A DNA stretch of 64,000 nucleotides, from NCBI GenBank assembly GCA_965116015.1, contig OZ220477.1, positions 1,178,001 to 1,242,000 of the forward strand, read 5' to 3'. The position numbers were made by a program, and so were the translations under genes. The stretch comes from S5-327 sp965116015. Lineage in GTDB: Bacteria > Chloroflexota > Dehalococcoidia > Lucifugimonadales > Australimonadaceae. The notes under the pieces were generated by a model. The model saw only the letters and a list, made by a program, of their open reading frames with translations, was not told the DNA's origin and did no database searches. This document shows positions 52,473-61,898 of this stretch, one piece after another. The first letter of the stretch is position 1. Each line of letters begins with the position of its first letter.

Positions 52473-53636
52473 ATGGTCGAGACTCCACAGCAAACGAAAA
52501 CGCGCAGAATCGACGGGGACAGCCACTTCTTCCCACAGCCCGACTTCACCGGAGTGGCCAGCGCCCTTGGACTATCGGACGCCGCTATCGAGATGCTCAT
52601 CCGCGACGCGAGCGTCTTCTCCGATCGCGAGGCGCGGCGCGGCGGGTTCCGCGCATCCGCGGCCGGACGCCAGACCGGAGCGGTCAACCCGACCGCCGCC
52701 GCGAGCGCTCCCGGACGCGGACCCGTCGGCCACGGCGTCGCCGACCAGCGCGTGCGCCTGCTGCCGGACACCGGGTTCGAGATGCAAGTCCTCATCCCCG
52801 ACGGCATCTACGCCAACCCGTTCGGCTCTCCGATCGAGCGCGATTGGGATCCCGGCCTCCGACTCGCGCTCTCGATGGCGTACAACAACGCCACTGCAAG
52901 CGCGCAGCGCGAATACCCCGACCAGCTCATCGGCACGGCAGTCGCGCCGTTCGGCACGGAGCCGGTCGACGCGTGCGCCGCCGAGGCGCGACGGGCCGTC
53001 CGCGAGCTTGGCCTGCAAGCGATCACCATCAACAGCAACTGGCGCGGCAGCAACTGGGACACGGTGCAGCTCTACCCGTTCTGGGAGGCGATCGCCGACC
53101 TCAACGTTCCGCTGTACGTGCACGGCAACCCCTTCCAGTGCCAGATCAACGACCACATCCCCACTAACTACACGCTGGGGTGGGAGCGGATGCGGCGGCT
53201 GCACATCAGCAACTACCTTGGATTCGCTTTCGAGTACATCGTCGCGATGGCGAGCCTCACGCTCGGCGGCGTGCTCAAGGAGTTCCCCAATCTCCGATTC
53301 GCCTTCTTCGAGGCCGGCGGCTCGTGGCTCCCCTGGGCGATGTACACCCTCGACCGCGTGTACGACATCGAGCGTCAGTGCGCGCGCTGCGACAGGCGCC
53401 CCAGCGAACTCATCCTCGAAAGCTGCCTCGTCGCCGTCGAGCCGGACGAGCAGGCGATCGTCGGCGCGATCCACGCCATCGGCAGCAAGAACTTCATCGT
53501 TGGCAGCGACTACCCGCATCCCCCGTCGACGTTCCCGAACACCGCCGCCGGCATCGAGACTATGGATGGCCTGAGCGACGAGGCCAAGCGCGACATCCTC
53601 GGAGGCAATATGGCGAGGTTCTTCAGGCTGGATTAG
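52473..53636 (+). CDS. Amidohydrolase-2 family hydrolase
   Basis: A 387-aa member. RRIDGDSHFFPQPDF gives the first metal site, ALSMAYNNATA and LYVHGNPFQ the middle, and IVGSDYPHPPSTF the late Asp. An insert of about 60 residues follows the N-terminal metal motif. GGAGGCGCCGGC precedes the ATG. It is the fourth paralogue in the window and stands alone between AroE and a convergent nuclease gene. Confidence 0.87.
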   Translation: MVETPQQTKTRRIDGDSHFFPQPDFTGVASALGLSDAAIEMLIRDASVFSDREARRGGFRASAAGRQTGAVNPTAAASAPGRGPVGHGVADQRVRLLPDTGFEMQVLIPDGIYANPFGSPIERDWDPGLRLALSMAYNNATASAQREYPDQLIGTAVAPFGTEPVDACAAEARRAVRELGLQAITINSNWRGSNWDTVQLYPFWEAIADLNVPLYVHGNPFQCQINDHIPTNYTLGWERMRRLHISNYLGFAFEYIVAMASLTLGGVLKEFPNLRFAFFEAGGSWLPWAMYTLDRVYDIERQCARCDRRPSELILESCLVAVEPDEQAIVGAIHAIGSKNFIVGSDYPHPPSTFPNTAAGIETMDGLSDEAKRDILGGNMARFFRLD

Positions 53637-53737
53637 GAGCGCCGCAGCCAGCTCCCACGGGAGCAGGACGTCTCTCCCGCCCTCGAACGCCCCTCAGCCC
53701 TGCCGGCGCTTTGGCCTGACAAACGCCGCCCCGCCGC

Positions 53738-54427
53738 CTAGAACAGCTCCGTCTCCCCCTCAGGGATGACGTCATCCTCGATGCGGTCGGGGCAGTTGGC
53801 GGCGGAGATCTCGCAGAAAGCGCACTCCGCCGCGCTCGGCGCTCTCGCGGGAGGATGCTCCGGATCAGCAAGCGCGCGGATAAGCTCGGTGGCGCGATCG
53901 ACGAACGACTGGTCGACCACGGAGGCGGCGATGTCGACCGCCTGATCCTGGTACACCACCCTGCCCTTGATGGGAACTCCGCTGTACTCCTTGCGCGCGA
54001 GCGGCAGCGCCCACATATACAGCATCACCTGAATGGCGTGGTAAGCGTGCGCCTGCCCCGATTTGACATCGTGGACAACCACCTCTCCGTCGCGCAGCGA
54101 TACGAGGTCGGGCATCCCTGAGAGCGTCGCATGCCACCCGCGGAGCCGGAACCGATTCTGCTGCTCCGAGCGCACTATCGCGCCCTCGGCCTCGAGCCTC
54201 CTCTGCTCGGCGCGCAGGAGCGCAGTATGCTCGAGCGCCCACTTCGTGTGGTCGAACGTAACGGGCGCATGGGTCCAGCTCGAGCCCGTGTGCTGCGCCT
54301 TGAACCACGACGCCCAGTCGCAGCGGTTCGCTCCCGACATCAGGCGCGGCAGCCAAGTAACCCACACGAACGGATGGTCGCGAGCCTCGGGAGCGTCGAA
54401 ACCCGCGGACGTTCCGCGCTCCTCCAC
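53738..54427 (-). CDS. PD-(D/E)XK nuclease, Cas4/AddB-like, orphan
   Basis: A 229-aa protein with the Cas4-type set: Cys36, catalytic Asp107 (SGMPD), Asp120-x-Lys122 (HDVKSG), Gln133 (IQVMLY), and Cys202, Cys205, Cys212 near the C-terminus. Four Cys can bind an Fe-S cluster. Cas4 processes CRISPR spacers; homologues outside CRISPR act in recombination or phages. No CRISPR array or other cas gene is in the window. It sits downstream of the Rieske oxygenase on the same strand. Confidence 0.82.
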   Translation of the reverse strand: MEERGTSAGFDAPEARDHPFVWVTWLPRLMSGANRCDWASWFKAQHTGSSWTHAPVTFDHTKWALEHTALLRAEQRRLEAEGAIVRSEQQNRFRLRGWHATLSGMPDLVSLRDGEVVVHDVKSGQAHAYHAIQVMLYMWALPLARKEYSGVPIKGRVVYQDQAVDIAASVVDQSFVDRATELIRALADPEHPPARAPSAAECAFCEISAANCPDRIEDDVIPEGETELF

Positions 54428-54500
54428 GGCCTATGCCCGCAGCCGCCGGGGACGACGCGGCGCAGCCCCCGCCGGAGAGCCGGCGCCGGACGCGCGCCGC

Positions 54501-55787
54501 CTACCGGAAGGCGTAGCGCTCCTCGCCGGTGAGCGTGCGGACTCCCTCCCACTCCTCTCGGGCGGCGCCGCTTCCCGAGAGAATCGCCTCCACCTGCGCG
54601 GGAGCCGGCTTCAGATCCTTGAACGGACCGCCCGTCCCCTCATACCCGGGATACTGGAAGTACTCGCACGGCAGAACGATCACCTCGTTCTCCGCCTCGT
54701 CGCGGTGAACATTCATCGGCTCGCCGCCCTCCTCGACGACGCGAGCCTGCTCGTCGAGCATCCGCCGGTACATAATGATGCCCACATCAGAGACGCCCAG
54801 GCGCTCCGTCGTCCTGTCCGAGATGGCGCCCTGCACGATCCAGGCGACCTGGTCTTGCGCCGCCACGTAGTCGTACCGCAGCTTGCCGTCCGCGTCGAAG
54901 ACCGGCTCGTTCGTGTACGTTGCCGCCGAGGTCTCTCCGGCCTTGGCCGGACTGTACTGCATCGTGATGTGCAGCGTGTGCGTATCGTCGACGGGAGTGC
55001 GGAACTGCAAGCCGTGGGCCACGCGCAGGATGTTGGGGAACAGTATGGGGTGGCCGATGCGCCAGAACTCGCTCTCTTCCGTCTCATCGCCCACGAGGCG
55101 GCGCTTGATGACGCCGTAGTCGGTGATGTCGAACCCGATCTTCTTGTGGTCGCGGCCCTTGGCGCCGGTGGTGGCGTTCCACGCGTCGCGCTCCTCCGGG
55201 GGCTTGCCCCGGTTCATCATCCAGCCTCCCCAGTAGCGGTGCAGCCACTGGAAATGCAGCGGATCGAGCGAGTTCTCCTGGCACTGCAGCCAGTTGCACG
55301 GAAGATCGTGCGCCTGCCAGCTGCGGCTCCCCTCCCAAACGAGCACGTCCCAGCGCGGCAGCAGCGGAGCGGGGTCGGGGCCCACATACGCGAAGATCGC
55401 GCCCCCGAGCTCCTGCGCCTTGTACGCCCGGATACGCACCTTCTCCTTGAACTTCGAGCCCTCAGGCTCCGACGGCTGGTCGACGCACTGCCCTTCCTCG
55501 TTGAAGATCCACCCGTGATACGCGCAGCGGATGCCGTTCACCTCGGGAATGCCGTAGGCGAGATTCGCCTTGCGGTGAGCGCAGGACGGCTCGACAAGTC
55601 CGAGCGCGCCGCTTGCGTCGCGGTAGAGCACGAGGTCTTCGCCGAGCAGGCGCACCTCTTTCGTGGGGTTGTCGGCGGTGAGCTCGGAGCTTCCGGCGAT
55701 GGGATGCCAGTAGCGGCGCATCAGTTCGCCCATCGGCGTTCCCGGGCCTACACGGGTGATCCGATCGTTCATAGCCTGGCTGAGCAT
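54501..55787 (-). CDS. Rieske aromatic ring-hydroxylating oxygenase, large subunit
   Basis: A 428-aa alpha-subunit-type protein. The Rieske centre is Cys69-x-His71 (CAHR) and Cys88-x-x-His91 (CAYHGW). The mononuclear iron ligands are His178 and His183 in NSLDPLHFQWLH, with an Asp further on. It resembles phthalate/vanillate-type monocomponent oxygenases. No reductase is adjacent; the Rieske ferredoxin at 3956 is far away. A small membrane-protein gene lies upstream. Confidence 0.92.
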   Translation of the reverse strand: MLSQAMNDRITRVGPGTPMGELMRRYWHPIAGSSELTADNPTKEVRLLGEDLVLYRDASGALGLVEPSCAHRKANLAYGIPEVNGIRCAYHGWIFNEEGQCVDQPSEPEGSKFKEKVRIRAYKAQELGGAIFAYVGPDPAPLLPRWDVLVWEGSRSWQAHDLPCNWLQCQENSLDPLHFQWLHRYWGGWMMNRGKPPEERDAWNATTGAKGRDHKKIGFDITDYGVIKRRLVGDETEESEFWRIGHPILFPNILRVAHGLQFRTPVDDTHTLHITMQYSPAKAGETSAATYTNEPVFDADGKLRYDYVAAQDQVAWIVQGAISDRTTERLGVSDVGIIMYRRMLDEQARVVEEGGEPMNVHRDEAENEVIVLPCEYFQYPGYEGTGGPFKDLKPAPAQVEAILSGSGAAREEWEGVRTLTGEERYAFR

Positions 55788-55836
55788 CGCGTCCCTCTCC
55801 TGCTGCTGCTACTGCGCCCTGCGCGGACGCCAATCG

Positions 55837-56031
55837 CTACTGCCGCTTGCGAGACTCGCGCTGGTGCAGCACGTACGCGGTTCCCGTAAGTCCGCCGGCT
55901 ATCGTGAACCAGGCGATGTAAGCCGCCCAGAACCCGGGATCGTCGAGATTGAACGCCCACCACACCGCCAGCGACGGAAGAACGACAAGGGAAGCCCAGA
56001 TCACAAGCGCGATGAGATACGTGTTCACCAT
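55837..56031 (-). CDS. 64-aa membrane protein
   Basis: Two hydrophobic helices (LIALVIWASLVVLPSLAVWW and FWAAYIAWFTIAGGLTG) and a short basic tail. It lies 49 bp upstream of the Rieske oxygenase gene on the same strand and could anchor or accompany it. No family recognised. Confidence 0.6.
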   Translation of the reverse strand: MVNTYLIALVIWASLVVLPSLAVWWAFNLDDPGFWAAYIAWFTIAGGLTGTAYVLHQRESRKRQ

Positions 56032-56357
56032 TCCCGAGCAACCTCTTTGGCCCGAATACGCATACTGTACGGCGCAGGCGACTCCTGCGCAAGCAGCTTG
56101 CGCGCCGGTCGGCGATGGGTCGCGCCATTCAGCGGAGGCGCGGCGGGAGCGCGACGAAGCTCCCTTGCGGCGCCGCGCATCCCTGCGCTTCGCATCCGCG
56201 GCGCAGTCCGCGCCCCTCGTCTACTGTCAGCAGACCTGCCTGACCCTGCGCTTCGCATCCGCGGCGCAGTCCCCCTGGGCGCTCCGGCGGAGCGCTGGTG
56301 TACGCTACCCTCGACGGCGCAGCCCCGCGCCGGGATTCTAGTTCGGAGGAGAGCGCT
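56032..56357. other. Intergenic region with a 29-nt repeat pair
   Basis: No gene is seen in these 326 bases. They lie between divergent genes and hold the repeat pair at 56181-56272. GCGCTTCGCATCC and related words recur. Confidence 0.5.
56181..56272. repeat. 29-nt direct repeat pair with 34-nt spacer
   Basis: Identical 29-nt copies starting CCCTGCGCTTCGCATCCGCG lie at 56181-56209 and 56244-56272. The geometry is close to the pairs at 1834 and 47501, but the sequence differs. Confidence 0.8.
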
Positions 56358-56795
56358 ATGGCCGACGAAGTGACACGGTTCCGCTACTCGGGGCCCGAAG
56401 CGCCCGGCTCGCGCGACCGGGGACCGGAGAACGGCCGCTCCTACGACCTTCTCTACAACGAAACGGTCATCAGCACCGTGCAGGTGATGGAGAAGGGGCA
56501 GGGAAACAAGCTGCACTACCACAACGACCAGGACGGCTACTGGCTTGTGCTCGGCGGCAAGGCGCGGTTCCACGGCGAGGGCGACGCTCTGCTCGGCGAC
56601 CTCGGCCCCTTCGAGGGCATCTTCATTCCGCATCGCACTCGCTACTGGTTCGAGAGCATCGACAACGAGCCGCTCCAGATCCTGCGGGTGAGCGCGCTGC
56701 GCCCCGTTGACCGCAACGAACGAAGCGAACGAGACGCGCGAGATGAGCGAGACGAGCAAGCCAGGCGCGGCGAGGGCGTAGTCCGACCCGGCTGA
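56358..56795 (+). CDS. Cupin-domain protein
   Basis: A 145-aa single cupin. KLHYHNDQDGYWLVLGGKA supplies the His-x-His and Glu-like metal site, and FIPHRTRYWFES the second His motif. The tail is a highly charged Arg/Glu/Asp run. It is first in a plus-strand run with LigD (13 bp on) and a Mo-hydroxylase. GGAGGAG lies 7 nt before the ATG. Substrate unknown. Confidence 0.85.
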   Translation: MADEVTRFRYSGPEAPGSRDRGPENGRSYDLLYNETVISTVQVMEKGQGNKLHYHNDQDGYWLVLGGKARFHGEGDALLGDLGPFEGIFIPHRTRYWFESIDNEPLQILRVSALRPVDRNERSERDARDERDEQARRGEGVVRPG

Positions 56796-56808
56796 AACCG
56801 GCCTCCTT

Positions 56809-59550
56809 ATGACTCTCCAGCGCTACGAGGAGAAACGCGACTTCAGCCGCACGGGCGAGCCCTCCCCTGCGCCCGCATCTCCGCGGCGCGGAGCCCTCGC
56901 GTTCGTCGTGCAGAAGCACGCCGCCTCGCGCCTGCACTACGACTTCCGCCTCGAGTTCGGCAGCGCGCTCAAGTCGTGGGCCGTCCCCAAGGGACCGTCC
57001 CTCGACCCGAACGAGAAACGCCTCGCCGTGCTCGTGGAAGACCACCCCATCGAATACGCCTCGTTCGAAGGCGTCATCGGGCACGGCAACTACGGCGCAG
57101 GACAAGTGATCGTATGGGACGCCGGCATCTACGCTCCCGACGAAGGCGGCGCCACCTGGCAAGACCGCGACGCGGCCGAACGGCGGATGCTCGCAGGCCT
57201 CGACGCCGGCAAGCTCTCGTTCACGCTGCGCGGACGCAAACTCCGAGGGTCGTGGACGCTAGTGCGGACGAGCCGGGGGCCGAACGAGTGGCTCCTCATC
57301 AAGCACAAGGACATCCACGCCTCCGCTTCCCGCAACGTGCTCGACGACGACCGCTCCGTCGTCTGCGGCCTCAGCATCGATCAGCTGAAATCGGGGCGTA
57401 TGCCCCAGCCCGCCCTCTCGCCAGACGCCCCCGGCGTCGGCAAGCCGGCGCGAATGCCGCAATCGCTCAAGCCGATGCTCGCTCACACGGCGGACAGCCC
57501 CTTCTCTTCGCCCGACTGGATCTTCGAGCCGAAGCTCGACGGCTTCCGCGCGCTGACGTTCCTCCGCAACGGAACCGTCCGCCTGCTCAGCAGAACCGGC
57601 AACGACCTCACGCGCAACTTCCCCGGCATCGCGGAAGACCTCGCCGCGCTCCCCTGCGACGAGATGACGCTCGACGGCGAGATCGTCGCGCTCAACGCCG
57701 ACGGCATCCCCGATTTCACCCTGCTGCAAACCAACGCCAGCACGCCGAAAACCTCGCCCTCCGCCCTCGAAGGCCGCTCCGCGCAGACGACGATCGTCTA
57801 CTACCCCTTCGACATCCTCCACCTCAACGGCTACGACCTGCGGCAAGCTCCGCTCCACCTCCGGAAGCGCCTGCTCAATCTTGCCATCGCGCCCAGCGAC
57901 CGCATCCGCGCCGTCGAATTCGTCGAGGGCGACGGCGAGTCGCTCTACCGCATCGCCGAGCAGGTCGGCATCGAGGGCATCGTCGCCAAGCGGCGCGATT
58001 CCCGCTACCGCGCGGGCGAACGCTCGCGCAACTGGCTGAAGATCAAGCGCGCGCTCGCGCAAGAGTTCGTTATCGCCGGCTACACCAAGGGCGAAGGCGA
58101 GCGGGCGCAGACGTTCGGCGCCGTCCTCCTCGGCTACTACGACGACGAGGGAGCGCTCGCTTACGCCGGCCGCGCCGGAAGCGGATTCACACAGCAGTCC
58201 CTCGCAGACACGCTGGAGGCGATGGCTCCGCTGCGCGTCGACGATTGCCCCTTCGCCGAGCCGCCCCCCGACATCGATCCGCGACTGGCGACCTGGCTGG
58301 AGCCCAAGCTCGTCGCTCAGGTGAAGTTCTCGCAGTGGACGGACGCCGGCGTGCTGCGGGCGCCCGTGTTTCTCGCCCTCCGCAGCGACATCCCTGCGCG
58401 CGCCGTCGTGCGGGAATGGCCAACTCCCGTCTCGGCCATCGATGAGGCAAGCGCGCCCGCCGGCGACGCTGCGCGCCTCCTGACGGAGGCGGAGGAGGCG
58501 CTCGCGCAGATCGCGCGCATCAAACGAGACGGCCGCATCGAGATCGGCGGCTACAAGATCGCCGTAACGAACCTCGACAAGACGCTCTGGCCGGAAACCG
58601 CCGCTCGTCCCGCCGTCGCCAAAGGCGAGATGCTCGCATACTACGCGCGAGCCTCTCCCCTTCTGCTGCCGCACCTGCGCGACAGGCCGCTCACGCTCAC
58701 CCGCTACCCCAACGGCATCGACGGTCAGAGCTTCTACCAGAAGCGGTGGGAGCACGAGCTGCCTCCGTTCGCCGAAACCGTCCGCCTCTTCTCAACCGCC
58801 GCCGAGGGCGACGTCGACTACCTGATGGTCAACAACCTCCCCACCCTGCTGTGGCTCGCCCAGCTCGCCGACATCGAACTCCACCCGTGGCTCTCGCGCG
58901 CAAGCGCCGAGGCCGACGCCTCCCAGCTCGCCGAGCGGTTCACCGGCTCCAAAGACGAGCTGCGCGCAAGCGTGCTGAACTACCCGGACTTCATCGTGTT
59001 CGACCTCGACCCCTACATCTACTCAGGCGCCGAGAAGGCGGGCGACGAGCCCGAACTGAACCGCCGCGCGTTCGCCAAGACCGCCGAGATCGCGCTCGCC
59101 CTCAAAGACATCCTCGACCAGCTGTCGCTCTCATCGTTCCTCAAAACGTCCGGGAAAACGGGGCTTCACGTCTACGTGCCCATCGCGCGCGAGCACGACT
59201 ACAGCGTTGCCCGCAAAGCCTGCGAACTCATCGGCAAGTTCCTGCTGCGCCAGCGCCCCCGCGAAGTCACGATGGAGTGGAGCGTCGCCAAACGCGCCGG
59301 CAAGATATTCCTCGACCACAATATGAACGTGATGGGGAAGAATATGGCCTCGGTCTACTCGCTCCGGCCGCTGCCCGGAGCTCCCGTCTCCATGCCCCTG
59401 CGCTGGAGCGAGCTCAGCGACGTTTACCCCAGCGATTTCACTATCGGCGCCGCGCACGAGCGGCTGGCGGCCGTCGGCGACCTGTGGAGCGACATCCTCG
59501 ACGCCAAGCACGACCTCCGGCGCCTGCTCGGCGTCCGCGTTCAGGAGTAG
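56809..59550 (+). CDS. ligD: Multifunctional NHEJ DNA ligase LigD (PE-LIG-POL)
   Basis: A 913-aa protein with three domains in the Pseudomonas-type order. The 3'-phosphoesterase has RLHYDFRLE (His43, Asp45, Arg47). The ligase has Lys242 in EPKLDGFRAL, then LDGEIVALN and GIEGIVAKRRDS. The primase-polymerase has FDLDPY (Asp732, Asp734) and LKTSGKTGLHVYVP. It trims, fills and seals ends held by Ku. Ku itself is 9.6 kb upstream on the other strand. The stop is 4 bp before the Mo-hydroxylase start, an unusual neighbour. Confidence 0.95.
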   Translation: MTLQRYEEKRDFSRTGEPSPAPASPRRGALAFVVQKHAASRLHYDFRLEFGSALKSWAVPKGPSLDPNEKRLAVLVEDHPIEYASFEGVIGHGNYGAGQVIVWDAGIYAPDEGGATWQDRDAAERRMLAGLDAGKLSFTLRGRKLRGSWTLVRTSRGPNEWLLIKHKDIHASASRNVLDDDRSVVCGLSIDQLKSGRMPQPALSPDAPGVGKPARMPQSLKPMLAHTADSPFSSPDWIFEPKLDGFRALTFLRNGTVRLLSRTGNDLTRNFPGIAEDLAALPCDEMTLDGEIVALNADGIPDFTLLQTNASTPKTSPSALEGRSAQTTIVYYPFDILHLNGYDLRQAPLHLRKRLLNLAIAPSDRIRAVEFVEGDGESLYRIAEQVGIEGIVAKRRDSRYRAGERSRNWLKIKRALAQEFVIAGYTKGEGERAQTFGAVLLGYYDDEGALAYAGRAGSGFTQQSLADTLEAMAPLRVDDCPFAEPPPDIDPRLATWLEPKLVAQVKFSQWTDAGVLRAPVFLALRSDIPARAVVREWPTPVSAIDEASAPAGDAARLLTEAEEALAQIARIKRDGRIEIGGYKIAVTNLDKTLWPETAARPAVAKGEMLAYYARASPLLLPHLRDRPLTLTRYPNGIDGQSFYQKRWEHELPPFAETVRLFSTAAEGDVDYLMVNNLPTLLWLAQLADIELHPWLSRASAEADASQLAERFTGSKDELRASVLNYPDFIVFDLDPYIYSGAEKAGDEPELNRRAFAKTAEIALALKDILDQLSLSSFLKTSGKTGLHVYVPIAREHDYSVARKACELIGKFLLRQRPREVTMEWSVAKRAGKIFLDHNMNVMGKNMASVYSLRPLPGAPVSMPLRWSELSDVYPSDFTIGAAHERLAAVGDLWSDILDAKHDLRRLLGVRVQE

Positions 59551-59554
59551 CCGC

Positions 59555-61795
59555 GTGCCGTCTTACCGCGTCATCGGAACAGCGGCGCCCCGCGTCGACG
59601 GCGTCGCGAAAACCACCGGCGCAGCCCGCTACGCCGCCGATGTCGCCCTGCCGGGAATGCTCTGGATGCGCGCGCTGCGCAGCCCCTTCCCGCACGCGCG
59701 CATCGCCCGCATCGACGCCTCCAGAGCCGAGCGGCTCCCGGGCGTTCACGCCGTGCTGACCGGCGCCGACGTCGCCGGCGTCCTCTACGGGCGGCGCCTG
59801 CGCGACGCTCCCGTGCTCGCGCGCGAACGCGTCCGGTTCGCCGGCGAACGCGTCGCAGCCGCAGCCGCCGACGACCCCGAAACGGCGCAGAGAGCCGTCG
59901 ACCTCATCGAGGTCGTTTACGAGGAGCTGCCCGCCGTATTCGAGCCCGACGACGCTCTTAACGACAACGCGCCTCTGCTGCATCCCGACGCGCACAGCTA
60001 CGACGGCCTGCCGGCTCCCCTGCCCGCCCCCTCGAACGCGTTCGTCCGCGACGTGTGGGGGCGCGGCGACCCCGAGCGCGGATTCGCCCAGGCCGACATC
60101 GTCGTCGAGGGCGTCTACACGACGCAGCGCGCGCACCAGGCGTACCTCGAGCCCCACTCGTGCGTCGTTTGGATCGACGATGGCGGACGGCTGCAAGTGT
60201 GGGCGCCGAACAAGGCGCCGCACCGCTTGAAGCACAACCTCGCCGACGCTCTCGGCCTCGACCCTCAGCGCATCGTCGTTCGCCATTCGACCATCGGAGG
60301 CGATTTCGGCGGCAAGGGGTCGCCGATGGACATCCCCGTCTGCTACTTCCTTGCGAAGAAGACGGGGCGCCCCGTGAAGAGCGTGATGACGTTCGCCGAG
60401 GAGTTCTCAGCAGCCAATCCGCGCCACCCCAGCGTCGTGCGGATGCGCACCGCCGTCGCGCGCGACGGCGCAATCACGGCGCACGAGGCGCGGCTCCTCT
60501 TCAACAGCGGAGCATACGGCGCATTCAAGCCTGTGCCGGGCGTCAATCTGCCGGGCGCAAGCCACGCCGCCGGGCCCTATCGCATCCCCCATACGCGCAT
60601 CGAGGCTCTGCAGATCTACACGAACACCGTTCCCGGAGGATTCTTCCGAGGCCCGGGAGCCGTGCAGGCCAACTTCGCCATCGAATCCCATATGAACGTC
60701 ATCGCCCAGCGCCTCGGCGTCGACCCTGTCGAGCTGCGCCGGAAGAATCTCGTGCGCAGCGGCGAAGAGCTCCCCAACGGAATGCCCGGCCTCGCGATGC
60801 GCCCCGAAGAAACGCTCGACGCCGCCATCCGCGCGTCGGGCTACTACAACGCCAAAGCCCCCTACGTCGGACGCGGAATCTCCTTCGCCTACAAGGATCA
60901 GGGCGAGGGCGTATCGTCCGCCGCCGTAACGTTCCGTCCCGATGGGAGCGTGCTGCTCCAAACGTCAGTGTTCGAGCAGGGCACAGGCTCCTACACTGCG
61001 CTCGCCCAGATCGTCGCCGAGGCCCTGGACGTCTCCCCCGCAATCATCGAGGTGCAGGCGTGGGACTCGGACGGCGCCCCGTTCGATAGCGGCGTCGGCG
61101 CGAGCCGCGTTACGCGCGTGGCGGGCCCGGCGGCGCACGACGCGGCGATGAACGCCAAGTCCCGGCTGCAACGCCTCGCCGAGCGCCTGCTCGGATGGCC
61201 CGCCGACCGCATCGCGCTCTCGGGCGACTCCCTCGCGCAGAGCGGCTCCGGCGAATCCGCGCTGTGGGCGGAGCTCGTCGCCCGCGCCGGCAGCCCCGTC
61301 TCCGGACAGGCCACGAACAACGAGAGCGAGCGGTCGCCGCTCGCCTCGGCGATGGCGCAGGTCGCCGAAGTGCGCGTCGACCCGGAGACCGGCGCCATCG
61401 AACTCCTGCAGCTCACGAGCGCCCACGACATCGGCGTCGTCATCAATCCCCCCGGCCACCAAGGGCAGATCAACGGCGGCGTTATGCAGGGCGTCGGGCA
61501 TGCGCTCGCCGAGGAGCTAACCCTCGACGCCGGACGCGTGACGAACCCAAGCTTCGCCGACTACAAACTCCCCTCCGCCGCCGACATCCCCAGGCTGCGA
61601 ACCGCGCTCGTCGAATCCGAAGACGGCGTCGGCCCGCACCGCACCAAGGGCATCGGCGAGTACGCGATTGAAGGAGTCCCCGCCGCTGTCGCGAACGCAG
61701 TCGCCGACGCGGTTGGCGTCCGCATCGCCGATGCGCCGGTCACAGCGGAGAAGGTGCGCCGCGCGCTGCGCGAACGCGCAAGCCCGCCCGCGTGA
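59555..61795 (+). CDS. Xanthine dehydrogenase-type molybdopterin-binding subunit
   Basis: A 746-aa large subunit. YRVIGTAAPRVDGVAKTTGA opens the domain, GGDFGGKGS is a cofactor glycine motif, GGFFRGPGAVQ stands at the active-site loop, and KGIGEYAIEG holds catalytic Glu702. The start is GTG 59555 after GGAG. FAD and Fe-S subunits are not adjacent. It is closer in layout to aldehyde or hydroxybenzoyl-CoA-type enzymes than to CO dehydrogenase. It faces the aminotransferase tail to tail. Confidence 0.88.
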   Translation: MPSYRVIGTAAPRVDGVAKTTGAARYAADVALPGMLWMRALRSPFPHARIARIDASRAERLPGVHAVLTGADVAGVLYGRRLRDAPVLARERVRFAGERVAAAAADDPETAQRAVDLIEVVYEELPAVFEPDDALNDNAPLLHPDAHSYDGLPAPLPAPSNAFVRDVWGRGDPERGFAQADIVVEGVYTTQRAHQAYLEPHSCVVWIDDGGRLQVWAPNKAPHRLKHNLADALGLDPQRIVVRHSTIGGDFGGKGSPMDIPVCYFLAKKTGRPVKSVMTFAEEFSAANPRHPSVVRMRTAVARDGAITAHEARLLFNSGAYGAFKPVPGVNLPGASHAAGPYRIPHTRIEALQIYTNTVPGGFFRGPGAVQANFAIESHMNVIAQRLGVDPVELRRKNLVRSGEELPNGMPGLAMRPEETLDAAIRASGYYNAKAPYVGRGISFAYKDQGEGVSSAAVTFRPDGSVLLQTSVFEQGTGSYTALAQIVAEALDVSPAIIEVQAWDSDGAPFDSGVGASRVTRVAGPAAHDAAMNAKSRLQRLAERLLGWPADRIALSGDSLAQSGSGESALWAELVARAGSPVSGQATNNESERSPLASAMAQVAEVRVDPETGAIELLQLTSAHDIGVVINPPGHQGQINGGVMQGVGHALAEELTLDAGRVTNPSFADYKLPSAADIPRLRTALVESEDGVGPHRTKGIGEYAIEGVPAAVANAVADAVGVRIADAPVTAEKVRRALRERASPPA

Positions 61796-61898
61796 GCGCC
61801 CGCGCAAACGGACGCAGGTTCCGGAGCGATTCTCTTCTCACGGCAAAAGGACGCGAGGACGCGCGCAAACGAGACGCAGGAGACACCCCCGCGCCGAA

